A DNA stretch of 64,000 nt from Ottowia beijingensis (GCF_013423955.1 NZ_JACCKX010000003.1:1-64000); one strand, 5' to 3'. Shown: positions 52,058 through 62,770, counted from the stretch's first letter. The notes: a model not told the origin generated them from the sequence alone. Program-made: numbers and translations.

Positions 52058-53805
52058 GGATAGGAAATTCAACCGCATGAGGCCAAGTATGGCACGAGTT
52101 TTGGGCCTCGAAACACGTTCGGCCAAGGAAGGTTGAGCGCTCGCTTGCCGCTCAATGGCAAGAGCTTGGGAGGCAGTATGCATTTGGGCCTGGCGCGCGC
52201 GCAGCTGCTTCCCCGCAGCGATGGATACCGCCGCTTCACTGGGTCACCAATTGACGCGCTGGTCTACCTCGTCGGGTTGAGCTGCCAGATCCCAATCCGG
52301 CTCGCCTTGCGCACCATCATCCACCGGCGCGTCGCAGCCCTCCCACAGCGGTGGCCCGCGTGCCGGGGTTATGTGCGGTGGCTGCGAGTCCACCCCGATG
52401 TGGTTCAGGATGTGGCGGATTTCGGCGCTGTGGGTGATGAAGGCAATGATGCGCATCTGCCCACCGCACATGGGGCACAGCAGCGGAAATGCCTCGTAGA
52501 TGCGGGCAATCAGCACCGCCCACAAGTAATGCGCCGCTCGCTTCGGGCGTGCTTCAGGTTCGGGTGTGGGTGTGGCCGCGTTGCCCGGCGCCGCCACCCC
52601 AGGTACGCCCGCGCCAGGTTGTGCAGTCTCCACCGTGGCTGGTTGCGACGCAGCAGGCTGAGCCAGCGCCGTTACCGCCGCTCTCAGCGGCGAGTTTGGT
52701 GCCAGCACACCAAAGTAGCGGTGCCGGTGGGTGCGTGGCGGTGGCACCAGCGCGGCAATGCGGTCGATGAGCTCCAGCGGTGTGAGGTGCAGCTCATCTG
52801 CCTTGGCACCACGCTTGTCACTGGTGGGCTCGCTGCGCTGTTTGGCACAGCGGTACACCAGTTTGCTTCCCTCTTTGCGTAGGCGCTCCATGGAAAACGG
52901 TGGACGCGCGCAATAGCGCAGCAGCCGCTCCAGCGCAGCGCGGTCGTGGGCTTCGATGCAGACACCGGCGTCCACCGAGAAGCCGCTGTGTTTGTAGCCC
53001 AGCATGTCTTTGGCGTCACAGTTCTCCAGCAGGCCCCGAGCAACGAAGGCGCGCAGGATGCGTTTTGCAGTGTGGTCTGCACTGGGGCCACGGTAGCCGC
53101 ATCGATGCCGGTGGCCGCGTGAAAGATGACACCCGGCGATGAGATTCGAGGGGTCGCATCAGCATCGCCCTCGCCCTCCACTTCCTCAAACACCCCGTCC
53201 ACCACACAAACGTGGAAGTGGACGTGTTCATTGAGGCTGGAGCCGAATCGGTGAATGAAGGCGATGGCACCGATGTGCAGGCCTGCCTTGTCCATATGGG
53301 CCGCACCGGGGCTGTGGGTCTGCAGAGTTTGTGCGATCACCCGCAGAAAGATGCGCAGCACCATGCTCAGCACCGCTCCGTCGCGCTGCATGAAGTACCG
53401 AAGCCGCTTGGGAACCGACAGCACCCACTGGCGCACCGGCAGGCGGGGAGACGTGGTCGTTCAGGTGCGCTGCTGTCTCCACCATGCGCCGGGTGGTGCA
53501 CGAGGGGCAGACTCCCGGCCTTTGCAGGAGAAGGCTACAAAGTAGTCGTGCCCACAGTCGCCGCAGCGAGCGCGGGCAAAGCCATGGGCAAAGATGCCGC
53601 ACTCAAGATACTTGGCAAACGCTTTGCGCACGAAGGGCTTGGGGGTGTGGTGGTCGCCCTGGCCGTCGAACTGACCCGCGCTGGCCAACTCTAGCCAGGT
53701 CTCGTAGTGCTCGGCTACCGTTTGGTAGAGCAGCGTGCGTTCGGGGTGGCGTGGGTTGTAGAGCTTGGGCTTGGAAGTGGCTGACATGAATACTGTACAA
53801 ATGCA
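52058..53805 (-). mobile_element. IS91-family element, copy B
   Basis: About 1.75 kb, with the same ends as copy A. In the patch at about 52369-52652 it matches copy C and not copy A. To the right it adjoins the cargo exactly as copy A does. This pattern fits a hybrid formed by crossing-over between A- and C-type copies. Confidence 0.82.
52244..53787 (-). CDS. IS91-family transposase, copy B, frameshifted
   Basis: Same protein family as copy A. It includes the complete C-terminus CPMCGGQMRIIAFITHSAEIRHILNHIGVDS..., which in copy A is broken. Frame changes persist near 53525 and 53450 (zinc-ribbon region) and 53067 (a T-run), so as read the gene would not give a full protein. Because the same shifts occur in copies A and C, either they are true inherited defects or they arise from a systematic base-calling effect. 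Confidence 0.85.
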
Positions 53806-53941
53806 AGGGGTATCTATTTAGCTCCAGTAGCGCCGATGACGCAGTGTCGATGCGCCTGGCCGGGTGGCCGTGTAGGCCAGCTTGGATCCCTGGCGTGATC
53901 CGCCGCCCGGCCCTGCCGTGGTCGGCGGCGGCGTGCCGGGG

Positions 53942-54298
53942 TCAGCGGTAGCGACCGTCGTACGGATAGCGGTCGTACTGGTTCGCCACGCCGTCGCCGT
54001 CGTCGTCGAAGACCGGCGCGACGGCGACCGTGGGCGGCACGACGACGTCGGCATAGGGCGCGGGCCCCTGCGCCAGCGGAATGTGGCGGCCGGCCGGGTC
54101 CACCTGGTAGCGCGTGCCGTTGGCGTCGGTGTACACGGTGCCCACGGGGAAGGCGGGCCGGTCGGGCGGCGTCGGGTCGTACGGGACGCCGAAGATCTGC
54201 GACAGCGTCTTTCCCACGCCATCGATCAGGTCGGCGTGCGCGAAGCCGCCGAACGCCATCGCGCTGGCGGCGACGGCAGACAAGATGAACTTCTTCAT
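53942..54298 (-). CDS. Small secreted protein with Asp-rich motif (copy B)
   Basis: Duplicate of the 118-residue protein at 48260-48616, with the same signal peptide and C-terminal DDDGDGVANQYDRYPYDGRY. No amino-acid change seen. Confidence 0.65.
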   Translation of the reverse strand: MKKFILSAVAASAMAFGGFAHADLIDGVGKTLSQIFGVPYDPTPPDRPAFPVGTVYTDANGTRYQVDPAGRHIPLAQGPAPYADVVVPPTVAVAPVFDDDGDGVANQYDRYPYDGRYR

Positions 54299-54462
54299 GA
54301 GCTGCTCCTGCGGATCCATTTCCGCTCTGGATCCATTGCACTGCAGCGCGCCGGGTGCGCAGCCGGTGCATGCAGCGGCGACCTGTGCGCCGCTTCCTGC
54401 GCGGCCGTAGGTGATGCCGGCTGTGCGGCGGCCTTCGGCGCCGCGGCAAGCCCGAGCGAAAC

Positions 54463-54486
54463 AAAGGGCTCCCACGCGGGAGCCCT
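54463..54486 (-). terminator. Rho-independent terminator of the cargo operon (copy B)
   Basis: Same stem-loop as at 48780-48806, but the T-tract on the minus strand is three bases instead of five. If real, termination in copy B would be weaker. A base-calling loss is equally possible. Confidence 0.8.
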
Positions 54487-54512
54487 CAGCCTCGATCAGC
54501 GATCGCTGCCGG

Positions 54513-55464
54513 TTACAGGCCCAGCCGCTGGATCGTCGCTGCCTTCGCCCGGCTGTCCTCGCGCAGCTTGCGCCCGAACGCTTCGGCCGGCTGGTACTCG
54601 ACGACCTGGCCGGCCTTGGCGGCCCAGTCCACGTAGCCGGGCGACTTCACCGCGCGTTCGCAGGCGGCTTGCAGCTTGTCCAGCACGGCGGTCGGCGTCT
54701 TGGCCGGCGCCAGCAGGCCGCCGAAGCTCAGCTGCACCACCGGCACGCCCGACTCGGTCAGCGTGGGCACGGCCGGGAAATGCGGATGGCGCTGGTCCGA
54801 GTACACCGCCAGCAGCCGCAGCGTGCCGGCCTGCACCTGCGCGCGCACCGAACTGGCCAGCACCGCGCCGAAGCCCAGGCGGCCGCCCAGCAGGTCCTGC
54901 ATCATCGGGCCGTCGCCCTTGTAGGCGACGTGGTTCAGCTGCACCTTGGCCGCGGCCTCGATGTCGGCGGTGCCCAGATGGGGATCGAGCCGATGCCAGA
55001 GGTGCCGTAGCTCACCGCACCCGGCTCCTTGCGTGCACCCACCAGCACGTCGGCGATCGTCTTGTACGGCGAGTTCGCCAGCACCGCGATCGCGAAGATG
55101 TTGTCGAAGACGTGGCACACGGGGAGAACGACTCCACGCCGTACTTGATCGTCTTGACGCGGTGCGGCTGGCTGGTGAGCGACACGGCGGGCGTGAACGC
55201 CAGCGCGTAGCCGTCGGCGCGCGCGCCGGCCACGAAGGCCAGGCCGATCGCGCCGGCCGCGCCGTCGCGGTTCATCACCGCCACCGGCGTGTTCAGCGCC
55301 TCGGAGAAGGCCTTGGCGAACGCGCGGGCGTTCTGGTCCAGGCCGCCGCCGGCGGCGAAGGGCACGGTCACCTCGATCGGCCCCTGCGGAAAGTCCGAAG
55401 CCGACACCGCCGATGCGCCCAGGCCCAGGACAGCGGCGGCGAGGATGCGAGTGGTCTTGTTCAT
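54513..55464 (-). CDS. Bug/TctC-family periplasmic binding protein, frameshifted (copy B)
   Basis: Duplicate of 48833-49784, with the same signal peptide, the same Bug motifs and the same two frame changes (near 55120 and 54980). The shared breaks suggest that they predate the duplication or reflect a reproducible sequencing artefact. Confidence 0.86.
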
Positions 55465-55484
55465 CTTCCGGTCTCCTCGTTGGT

Positions 55485-56334
55485 TCAGTCTTCGTCGACG
55501 ATGGGGTTGCGCAGCACGCCGATGCGATCGACCTCGATCTCCACGACGTCGCCGGCCTTCATCCACACCGGGGCTGGCGCCGCGCGCCCACGCCACCGGG
55601 GTGCCGGTGACGACCACGTCGCCGGCCTGCAGCGGGGCGATGGCCGAGACGTAGGCGATCTGCCGGGCGATGCTGTGGATCATCATCTCGGTGGTGGCGC
55701 GCTGCATCTCCTGGCCGTTGAGGCGGGTGACGAGCGTCATGCTGGTGCCGAAGGGGATCTCGTCGGCGGTGACCATCCAGGGGCCGAAGCCGCCGGTGCG
55801 CCAGAAGTTCTTGCCGGGCACCCACTGGGAGGTGTGGCGCTGCCAGTCGCGCACGCTGCCGTCGTTGTAGCAGGCGTAGCCGGCGATGTGGCGGGCCACG
55901 TCGGCCTCGGCGATGCGGCGGCCGCCCTTGCCGATGATCACGGCGATCTCGGCTTCGTAGTCCAGCTGGGTGGATTCGCGGGGCCGCACGATGGCCTGGC
56001 CGTGGCCCACCTGGGAGTCGGCCACGCGCAGGAAGAAGGTGGGCTGCTCGGTGACCTCGCGGTTGGTCTCCTGCACGTGCTCGTGGTAGTTCAGGCCGCA
56101 GCACCAGATCTTGCCGGGCTCGGGGATGACGGGCAGCAGGGTGACCGACTCCAGGGCGAAGTCGGGCTTGCGCTGCGCCACCGCGGCGCGCGCTTCGGCC
56201 AGCGCATCGCCGGCCAGCAGCGCCCGCAGGTCCGCGTACTTGCCGTCCAGGGCGGCGCCCAGGTCGACGACGCCGCCTTCGACGACGGCCCCGAATCCGG
56301 GGCGATCGCCCCGCGTGAAACTGATCAATTTCAT
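55485..56334 (-). CDS. FAH-family protein, 3' frameshift (copy B)
   Basis: Duplicate of 49805-50655. It has one G fewer than copy A near 55598, so the two copies leave the true frame at slightly different places. Both still encode the downstream WMKAGDVVEIEVDRIGVLRNP segment in another frame. The difference in a G-run is good evidence for length errors in homopolymers. Confidence 0.86.
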
Positions 56335-56376
56335 GGAGTGCTTCCTTGGTGACTACGGGTTGGGACGCCTTGCGCG

Positions 56377-56951
56377 TCAGGGCGTCGGCGCGCGCAGGGG
56401 GCGCAGGGCCGCGGCCCAGCGTGCGAGCTCCTTGAGCATCGCGGCGGCGGACTCGCCGTGCAGCGCCGCCGGCTGGAACTTGCCTTCGGCGTCCACGAGC
56501 GTGCCGACGTTCTGGACGGCCACGGCTTCCAGCAGCGGCACGATCTTCTGGGTGGTCATCAACTGCTTGGCGACCTGCACCGCGCGGATGCCGCCGGACA
56601 TGCCGCCGTAGCTGACGAATGCCGCCGGCTTGTAGGCCCACTCGGCGCTCAGGTAGCTCAGCGCGTTCAGCAGCGAGGCGGGCGGGCCGAAGTTGTACTC
56701 GGGCAGCACGAAGACGTAGGCATCCGCGGCCGCCGTGAGCTTGCTCCAGCGCAGGGTGTGCGCGTGGCTGTACTTGCCCGTGCGCGGATGCTCCGGCTCG
56801 TCCAGCAGGGGCAGGGCCAGTTCCTTGAGATCGCAGGCGACGACTTCGAATTCGCCTTGCGCGCGGGCCACTTGCTCGAACCAGGCGGCCACGGCGGGGC
56901 CGACGCGCCGGGGCGCGTGCTGCAGGTGATGACGTTCAGGATGGGTTGCAT
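56377..56951 (-). CDS. NADPH-dependent FMN reductase family protein, 5' frameshift (copy B)
   Basis: Duplicate of 50698-51272, with the same flavodoxin-like motifs (PEYNFGPP, SYGGMSGG) and the same frame change about 40 bases after the start. Confidence 0.84.
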
Positions 56952-57033
56952 GCGGTGGGGGGCGGAGCGCCCCGCTTCGGATTCAGGTCGCGGCGATCAT
57001 AGCGACAAAAGGAAAAATATATCTCTAAAGCAA

Positions 57034-57047
57034 AAATATCGATATTT
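57034..57047. promoter_or_regulatory. 14-base palindrome in the divergent cargo promoter (copy B)
   Basis: AAATATCGATATTT, identical to 51355-51368, in the same AT-rich divergent gap. Confidence 0.5.
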
Positions 57048-57119
57048 AACCGCGAAGCGCTAGAATCCGCCGGCGCACCGCGCATGGCCATCGGGTGCCT
57101 GCGCCGGGGCCCTGATTCC

Positions 57120-57701
57120 ATGGAGACTCTTGTGACGCGTCCCGGCTTTTCCTTCAGCCACTTCGGCATGTTCGTGCACGACATCGCCGCCCTCGAGGCC
57201 TTCTACACGGAGCTGCTGGCGTTCACCGTCACGGACCGCGGCCAGTTGCCGGGGCCGAATGGCCCGCGCGACCTGGTGTTCCTCAGCCGCGATCCCGACG
57301 AACACCACCAGCTCGTGCTGATCTCCGGCCGTCCGAAGGAGCTGGACTTCAACCCGATCAACCAGATCTCGCTGAAGGCCGACAGCCTGGACACGCTGTG
57401 CCGCATGTACCGCACCCTCCAGGCCCGTGGCGCAGGCGAAGTCAGGCCCATCACCCACGGCAACGCGGTGTCCATCTATGTCCCGGATCCCGAGGGCAAC
57501 CGGCTCGAGCTGTACTTCGACCTGCCCTGGTATGTCTCGCAACCCATGGCCGTGCCGATCGACCTGGACGACGAGGCCACGCTGCTGCAGCGCCTGGAGG
57601 CGCACGCGCGCGGCCTGCCCGGTTTCCGCCCGCGCGCGCAATGGCGTGCGGAGATGGCCCGGCGCATGGGATGGACCTCGCAGGAGGGCGCGGCGGGATA
57701 G
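57120..57701 (+). CDS. VOC-family protein, possible one-domain extradiol dioxygenase (copy B)
   Basis: Duplicate of 51441-52022. The 193-residue product is unchanged, with the putative metal ligands in SHFG, HHQL and LELYFD. It ends 35 bases before the third IS copy. Confidence 0.8.
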   Translation: METLVTRPGFSFSHFGMFVHDIAALEAFYTELLAFTVTDRGQLPGPNGPRDLVFLSRDPDEHHQLVLISGRPKELDFNPINQISLKADSLDTLCRMYRTLQARGAGEVRPITHGNAVSIYVPDPEGNRLELYFDLPWYVSQPMAVPIDLDDEATLLQRLEAHARGLPGFRPRAQWRAEMARRMGWTSQEGAAG

Positions 57702-57736
57702 CATCCGGTTCTTCGCCATGCACAAAGCCATCCCAC

Positions 57737-59483
57737 GGATAGGAAATTCAACCGCATGAGGCCAAGTATGGCACGAGTTTTGGGCCTCGAAACACGTTCG
57801 GCCAAGGAAGGTTGAGCGCTCGCTTGCCGCTCAATGGCAAGAGCTTGGGAGGCAGTATGCATTTGGGCCTGGCGCGCGCGCAGCTGCTTCCCGCAGCGAT
57901 GGATACCGCCGCTTCACTGGGTCACCAATTGACGCGCTGGTCTACCTCGTCGGGTTGAGCTGCCAGATCCCAATCCGGCTCGCCTTGCGCACCATCATCC
58001 ACCGGCGCGTCGCAGCCCTCCCACAGCGGTGGCCCGCGTGCCGGGGTTATGTGCGGTGGCTGCGAGTCCACCCCGATGTGGTTCAGGATGTGGCGGATTT
58101 CGGCGCTGTGGGTGATGAAGGCAATGATGCGCATCTGCCCACCGCACATGGGGCACAGCAGCGGAAATGCCTCGTAGATGCGGGCAATCAGCACCGCCCA
58201 CAAGTAATGCGCCGCTCGCTTCGGGCGTGCTTCAGGTTCGGGTGTGGGTGTGGCCGCGTTGCCCGGCGCCGCCACCCCAGGTACGCCCGCGCCAGGTTGT
58301 GCAGTCTCCACCGTGGCTGGTTGCGACGCAGCAGGCTGAGCCAGCGCCGTTACCGCCGCTCTCAGCGGCGAGTTTGGTGCCAGCACACCAAAGTAGCGGT
58401 GCCGGTGGGTGCGTGGCGGTGGCACCAGCGCGGCAATGCGGTCGATGAGCTCCAGCGGTGTGAGGTGCAGCTCATCTGCCTTGGCACCACGCTTGTCACT
58501 GGTGGGCTCGCTGCGCTGTTTGGCACAGCGGTACACCAGTTTGCTTCCTCTTTGCGTAGGCGCTCCATGGAAAACGGTGGACGCGCGCAATAGCGCAGCA
58601 GCCGCTCCAGCGCAGCGCGGTCGTGGGCTTCGATGCAGACACCGGCGTCCACCGAGAAGCCGCTGTGTTTGTAGCCCAGCATGTCTTTGGCGTCACAGTT
58701 CTCCAGCAGGCCCCGAGCAACGAAGGCGCGCAGGATGCGTTTTTGCAGTGTGGTCTGCACTGGGGCCACGGTAGCCGCATCGATGCCGGTGGCCGCGTGA
58801 AAGATGACACCCGGCGATGAGATTCGAGGGGTCGCATCAGCATCGCCCTCGCCCTCCACTTCCTCAAACACCCCGTCCACCACACAAACGTGGAAGTGGA
58901 CGTGTTCATTGAGGCTGGAGCCGAATCGGTGAATGAAGGCGATGGCACCGATGTGCAGGCCTGCCTTGTCCATATGGGCCGCACCGGGGCTGTGGGTCTG
59001 CAGAGTTTGTGCGATCACCCGCAGAAAGATGCGCAGCACCATGCTCAGCACCGCTCCGTCGCGCTGCATGAAGTACCGAAGCCGCTTGGGAACCGACAGC
59101 ACCCACTGGCGCACCGGCAGGCGGGGAGACGTGGTCGTTCAGGTGCGCTGCTGTCTCCACCATGCGCCGGGTGGTGCACGAGGGGCAGACTCCCGGCCTT
59201 TGCAGGAGAAGGCTACAAAGTAGTCGTGCCCACAGTCGCCGCAGCGAGCGCGGGCAAAGCCATGGGCAAAGATGCCGCACTCAAGATACTTGGCAAACGC
59301 TTTGCGCACGAAGGGCTTGGGGGTGTGGTGGTCGCCCTGGCCGTCGAACTGACCCGCGCTGGCCAACTCTAGCCAGGTCTCGTAGTGCTCGGCTACCGTT
59401 TGGTAGAGCAGCGTGCGTTCGGGGTGGCGTGGGTTGTAGAGCTTGGGCTTGGAAGTGGCTGACATGAATACTGTACAAATGCA
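57737..59483 (-). mobile_element. IS91-family element, copy C
   Basis: Third IS copy, about 1.75 kb, closing the tandem array. Its left flank is the same as that of copy B (end of the VOC gene). Its right end at 59483 adjoins an IS5-type remnant instead of the cargo. The different right neighbour fixes the element's end at CTGTACAAATGCA. Confidence 0.82.
57922..59465 (-). CDS. IS91-family transposase, copy C, frameshifted
   Basis: Same transposase as in copies A and B. Here the T-run near 58740 has five T, which joins QTTLQKRILRAFVARGLLENCDAKDMLGYKHSGF in one frame, as it should be. In copies A and B one T is missing. In turn copy C lacks a C near 58548 (CTTCCTC against CTTCCCTC) and one near 57890. 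Breaks near 59205 and 59130 are common to all copies. Confidence 0.85.
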
Positions 59484-59720
59484 CAGTATTCGCCAGGGCC
59501 TGGAAATACTGCGCCGAGTCGATCTCGTCGGCCCTGCAAAATTCATCTCGCGGCGCCGACGAGAAGCGCCGGACGTGTAAGAGTAGCGAGTCGACTCGCC
59601 GACGCTGCGAGCGCTGACAGCAGCCAAAGCGAGCGCAAAAGGCTGGAGCAATGCCCCGCCGGGCGATGGCACGCAGCAGCCAGCGGATGTCGAAGCCGGC
59701 TGCGCACAACACCGCATGCA
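59484..59720 (-). pseudogene. Remnant of an IS5-type transposase gene
   Basis: The 237 bases between IS91 copy C and IS1071 encode, on the minus strand, VLCAAGFDIRWLLRAIARRGIA and, in the next frame, LLRSLWLLSALAASASRLATL. The first segment is the familiar end of IS5-group transposases (CAAGYDIRWLLRAI). Only the C-terminus and terminal DNA are left; IS1071 cuts it at 59720. Confidence 0.65.
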
Positions 59721-59830
59721 GGGGTCTCCTCGTTTTCAGTGCAATAAGTGACGGTACGAAAAGCTAGCACTGGCGCGGAGGTGGTGTTGGTAGATCGTTG
59801 ATTTCATTGACTTTCCTGTTCACTTTCAAA
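59721..59830. repeat. IS1071 left terminal repeat (copy 2)
   Basis: About 110 bases beginning GGGGTCTCCTCG, identical to 18852-18961 and inverted relative to 62813-62922. Confidence 0.92.
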
Positions 59831-59863
59831 TCTGCGATTCGTGGCGTCAAACCGTGGTCGGTT

Positions 59864-62770
59864 TCATCCATTGGTGCCAGTTATCGATGCATTTGGCCGC
59901 GAAGGCAGGATTTGGTCAGCATAGCGGTCAACCGGGAAGCGAAACACACCCCGCAAGTTGATGCTCTCCAGCCTGGTGGGCGCAATCTTCCCGATCAGTT
60001 CCGGTGGAATGACCTGGCGGCGGTTCGACCAGCGATCCAGGACCGCCTGCATCTGTGAGGTATTCCACGCCATCACGATGTTGGCCATCAGGCTCAACGC
60101 ATCGGCCACAGCCTGCATTTCATCGACACGTTTGGCCTGCGCCGGGCTGATCCGGCCGGTATAAATGGCGCGCTTGAGGGCGTTAACAGCCTCGCCCCGA
60201 TTGAGCACCCGGCGCAACTCGTTCCTGAAAGCGTCCTTGACAAAGTAGTCAGCCAAAAACGCCGTACGCAGCAACCGCCCCAATTGCACGCCAGCCTCAT
60301 AGATTGGATCGCCCTGGGCGGCAGAACCGAACCGCGCAAGAGCTGCCACCGCACTGGCATGTCCGCTCATGACCGAGGCTGCCAGGTGCACCAGACTATC
60401 CCAATGCTTTTCGATCAAAGCGACGTCGACATTGGCTTCGCACACCGCAGCGATTTCTGCGGGCACTTTGGTGCCGCGTGGCACAAAGAGGTGGCGCTGT
60501 TTGAGTTCCTTCAACCGCGGGCAAAGATCAAAACCAAGCAAACGGGCATGTGACATGGCAAAGTCGGTGTAGCCATGGGTATCCACAGCAAGCTGGCTGG
60601 TCTCCAGCTTTTCTTGGCGGATGACACCTTCAATGGCCACGCCCGCCTGGCGCTCATTGAGCACAAAGGGCTGCGCATGGAAGATGCCCCACCGGTCTTT
60701 TACATGGGAGTAGATTCCAATGGAAGGTGTGTTGCGCCGAGGATCAAGCCGGGCTTGCCACACCCGTTTGGTGGTCTCCATGCTCATCATGTCAGAAGAT
60801 GCCAAATCGGACCGCCCCCAGGTGGCGGCAATCGGGTGTCGCTGCATGAATTCCAGCACAGCCTGGCAGGCCTGGCTCAGACGCCGTTCGTCCCGCGCCC
60901 AGCGCATGGCCTGGCGAATGCTGGTGGCAGACAATTGCGGAATCATGCGCGCGCATTCGACCGCAGTCAGACTGGTGCCGTGGGCCATGATGCCGGCATA
61001 GACCATCAGCAGCTCGTCGGTAGAGCGCGGCTCACGTCCGAGCATGATCCAGCTAAAGCGCACCTGGGCGTCAACGGCCAGAATCACTTCCGGCAATTGA
61101 ACCTCACCGATGCGGTGATCCAAAGCCGCGCGCAGCTTGGTCACTTCTGGGTCTTCGTCCTCTGCGGGCAATGGCGACAAATGGAGTTCATCATCCACGC
61201 GCAGTACGCCACTGCGGGCTGCAGCGGCCACCGCATCGACACCGGCAGTTACTCTGGCCAGCAAAGGCTTCAAGAAAGTGGCAGCCTTGCTGGGTAACGA
61301 TAGACGGGCATAGTGTTTCTTGGACTCTGCCTGCCAACGCTCGTCCGTGAAGAACAAGCGCGCACGACCCCGAAAGCTCAGGCTGTGCTCAATCCAGACC
61401 GAGCCATTGCGCACCGCGCGGCGCAGGGCAAACAGGGTGGCCACCTCCAACGCCTGAAACGCCCGTTCCCGGTCTGGGCTGGAGATCGAAACCTGCCAGA
61501 TCATTCCCAGACTTGGTGCCACCACTTCAACTGGCAGCTTTCTGGATCCTTTGAGATATAAAGCTTGCAGCTTGGCAAGGTACTCGATGGCAGGATGCTC
61601 GCCGGTGGCCTGCCAGGGCAGCTTTGCAATGGCGACGAGCAACGACCGCACGGGGCGAATTCCATCAATCAATCCCTCGCGGACCAGGGAGGCCCTGCTC
61701 GGTGGTTTGCGTTTCTGGGTTTCGGTGATCAAGGCTTCAAGACGGGCACGCAACTCAGCATCTGGCACCGCACCTTGCGCGCTCAAGGCAACAAGTTCGC
61801 CGAGCAGCGTTTTGTACATTGCGGCCCAATTGACGGTAGCGGGGACATCGGCGGCAGCCTGACGCCACAGATCGGCGATCCGGCGCTGCACCATAAGGAT
61901 CAACTGGTCTGTGGTGGTGAACAGGCAATACCGAAGAAAGCATGCGACCTCCACGGTGCGCGCTGGCTCTTTGATCTTGGCTCCGGCTGAGGGCGGCCTG
62001 GAGACAAGTCGGCGCGCGTAGCGGCGCAAGATGAGATCGGGGATGTCTGCCAGGTGCTTATGAACGTCCAGCGTGTAAAGCAGGTCGATGCGCTCCAGTA
62101 CCTCGCTGATTTGGCGGGTTGAGTGTTTCGCCGGTGCAGCCCATAGCCAACTCTGCTGGGTTTGTCCATCTGGGCGCAGCTCTGAAACTGAGGCTCGCCA
62201 GCGATCAAGTGTTGCTGGATCAACGCTGGCGGCGATGGCGGTGCCTGTTTCAACTTCAAGCTGGGCAAGTGCCGCCGCAATCAGTGTCCGAATTGCCCGC
62301 TCGTGCACGATCACCAGCTTGTTCTTGTACAGCCATTGACGCGCCCGCACGAGTAGCTGATCGCGGTCGGCGCAGCGCGCCACTTCGTCGCGCAGTTCAC
62401 GTACCAGTGAGCGGCGCTGGTGCTCGCTCATCCACTGGAATCCAAGGACCGTGCAGGCTACTTGTTGGTGATCGAATAGCGTGCGCCCGCGTTCATACAT
62501 GGCTCTCAGCGAGGCGACTTCTGGTGCTGCAATGCCAAGCTCGTTGCCAAGGTGGCGCCACAAGGCTACTGGAATTACCCGAAAGGCACCGAGCAAACGC
62601 CCACTCATGCGCAGGAAACCAATATGGAGCGCCAGACCAAGCTTGTGGGAATCACCTCGGCGTGCATTGATTGCGTCGCGCTCGGCACCATCGAAGGTGA
62701 AAAATGCCTTCATCTCGAAGTCGCTGATATCGCGGGGAGCCCACGCATCCCCAAAAACGTTGTGTGCCAA
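59864..62770 (-). CDS. tnpA: IS1071 transposase (Tn3 family)
   Basis: An intact 968-residue transposase, the longest uninterrupted gene in the window. It opens MAHNVFGDAWAPRDISDFEMKAFFTFDGAERDAI and ends ITGTNG. The Tn3-family C-terminal half with DDE-type residues is recognisable in the long conserved region around AVDTHGYTDFAMSHARLLGFDLCPRLKELK. IS1071 has no resolvase gene, and none is seen. It can mobilise DNA between copies, so it is the probable driver of the composite element. Because this gene is whole, it serves as an internal standard for the frameshifts of copy 1. Confidence 0.97.
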   Translation of the reverse strand: MAHNVFGDAWAPRDISDFEMKAFFTFDGAERDAINARRGDSHKLGLALHIGFLRMSGRLLGAFRVIPVALWRHLGNELGIAAPEVASLRAMYERGRTLFDHQQVACTVLGFQWMSEHQRRSLVRELRDEVARCADRDQLLVRARQWLYKNKLVIVHERAIRTLIAAALAQLEVETGTAIAASVDPATLDRWRASVSELRPDGQTQQSWLWAAPAKHSTRQISEVLERIDLLYTLDVHKHLADIPDLILRRYARRLVSRPPSAGAKIKEPARTVEVACFLRYCLFTTTDQLILMVQRRIADLWRQAAADVPATVNWAAMYKTLLGELVALSAQGAVPDAELRARLEALITETQKRKPPSRASLVREGLIDGIRPVRSLLVAIAKLPWQATGEHPAIEYLAKLQALYLKGSRKLPVEVVAPSLGMIWQVSISSPDRERAFQALEVATLFALRRAVRNGSVWIEHSLSFRGRARLFFTDERWQAESKKHYARLSLPSKAATFLKPLLARVTAGVDAVAAAARSGVLRVDDELHLSPLPAEDEDPEVTKLRAALDHRIGEVQLPEVILAVDAQVRFSWIMLGREPRSTDELLMVYAGIMAHGTSLTAVECARMIPQLSATSIRQAMRWARDERRLSQACQAVLEFMQRHPIAATWGRSDLASSDMMSMETTKRVWQARLDPRRNTPSIGIYSHVKDRWGIFHAQPFVLNERQAGVAIEGVIRQEKLETSQLAVDTHGYTDFAMSHARLLGFDLCPRLKELKQRHLFVPRGTKVPAEIAAVCEANVDVALIEKHWDSLVHLAASVMSGHASAVAALARFGSAAQGDPIYEAGVQLGRLLRTAFLADYFVKDAFRNELRRVLNRGEAVNALKRAIYTGRISPAQAKRVDEMQAVADALSLMANIVMAWNTSQMQAVLDRWSNRRQVIPPELIGKIAPTRLESINLRGVFRFPVDRYADQILPSRPNASITGTNG

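Larger units (their letters stand above)
52058..57736. repeat. Tandem repeat unit B (IS91-like element plus cargo)
   Basis: Second unit of about 5.68 kb, directly adjoining unit A. The cargo is essentially identical to that of unit A. Found indels include two bases missing in the A-run at 54463 and one G missing near 55598. Confidence 0.9.
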
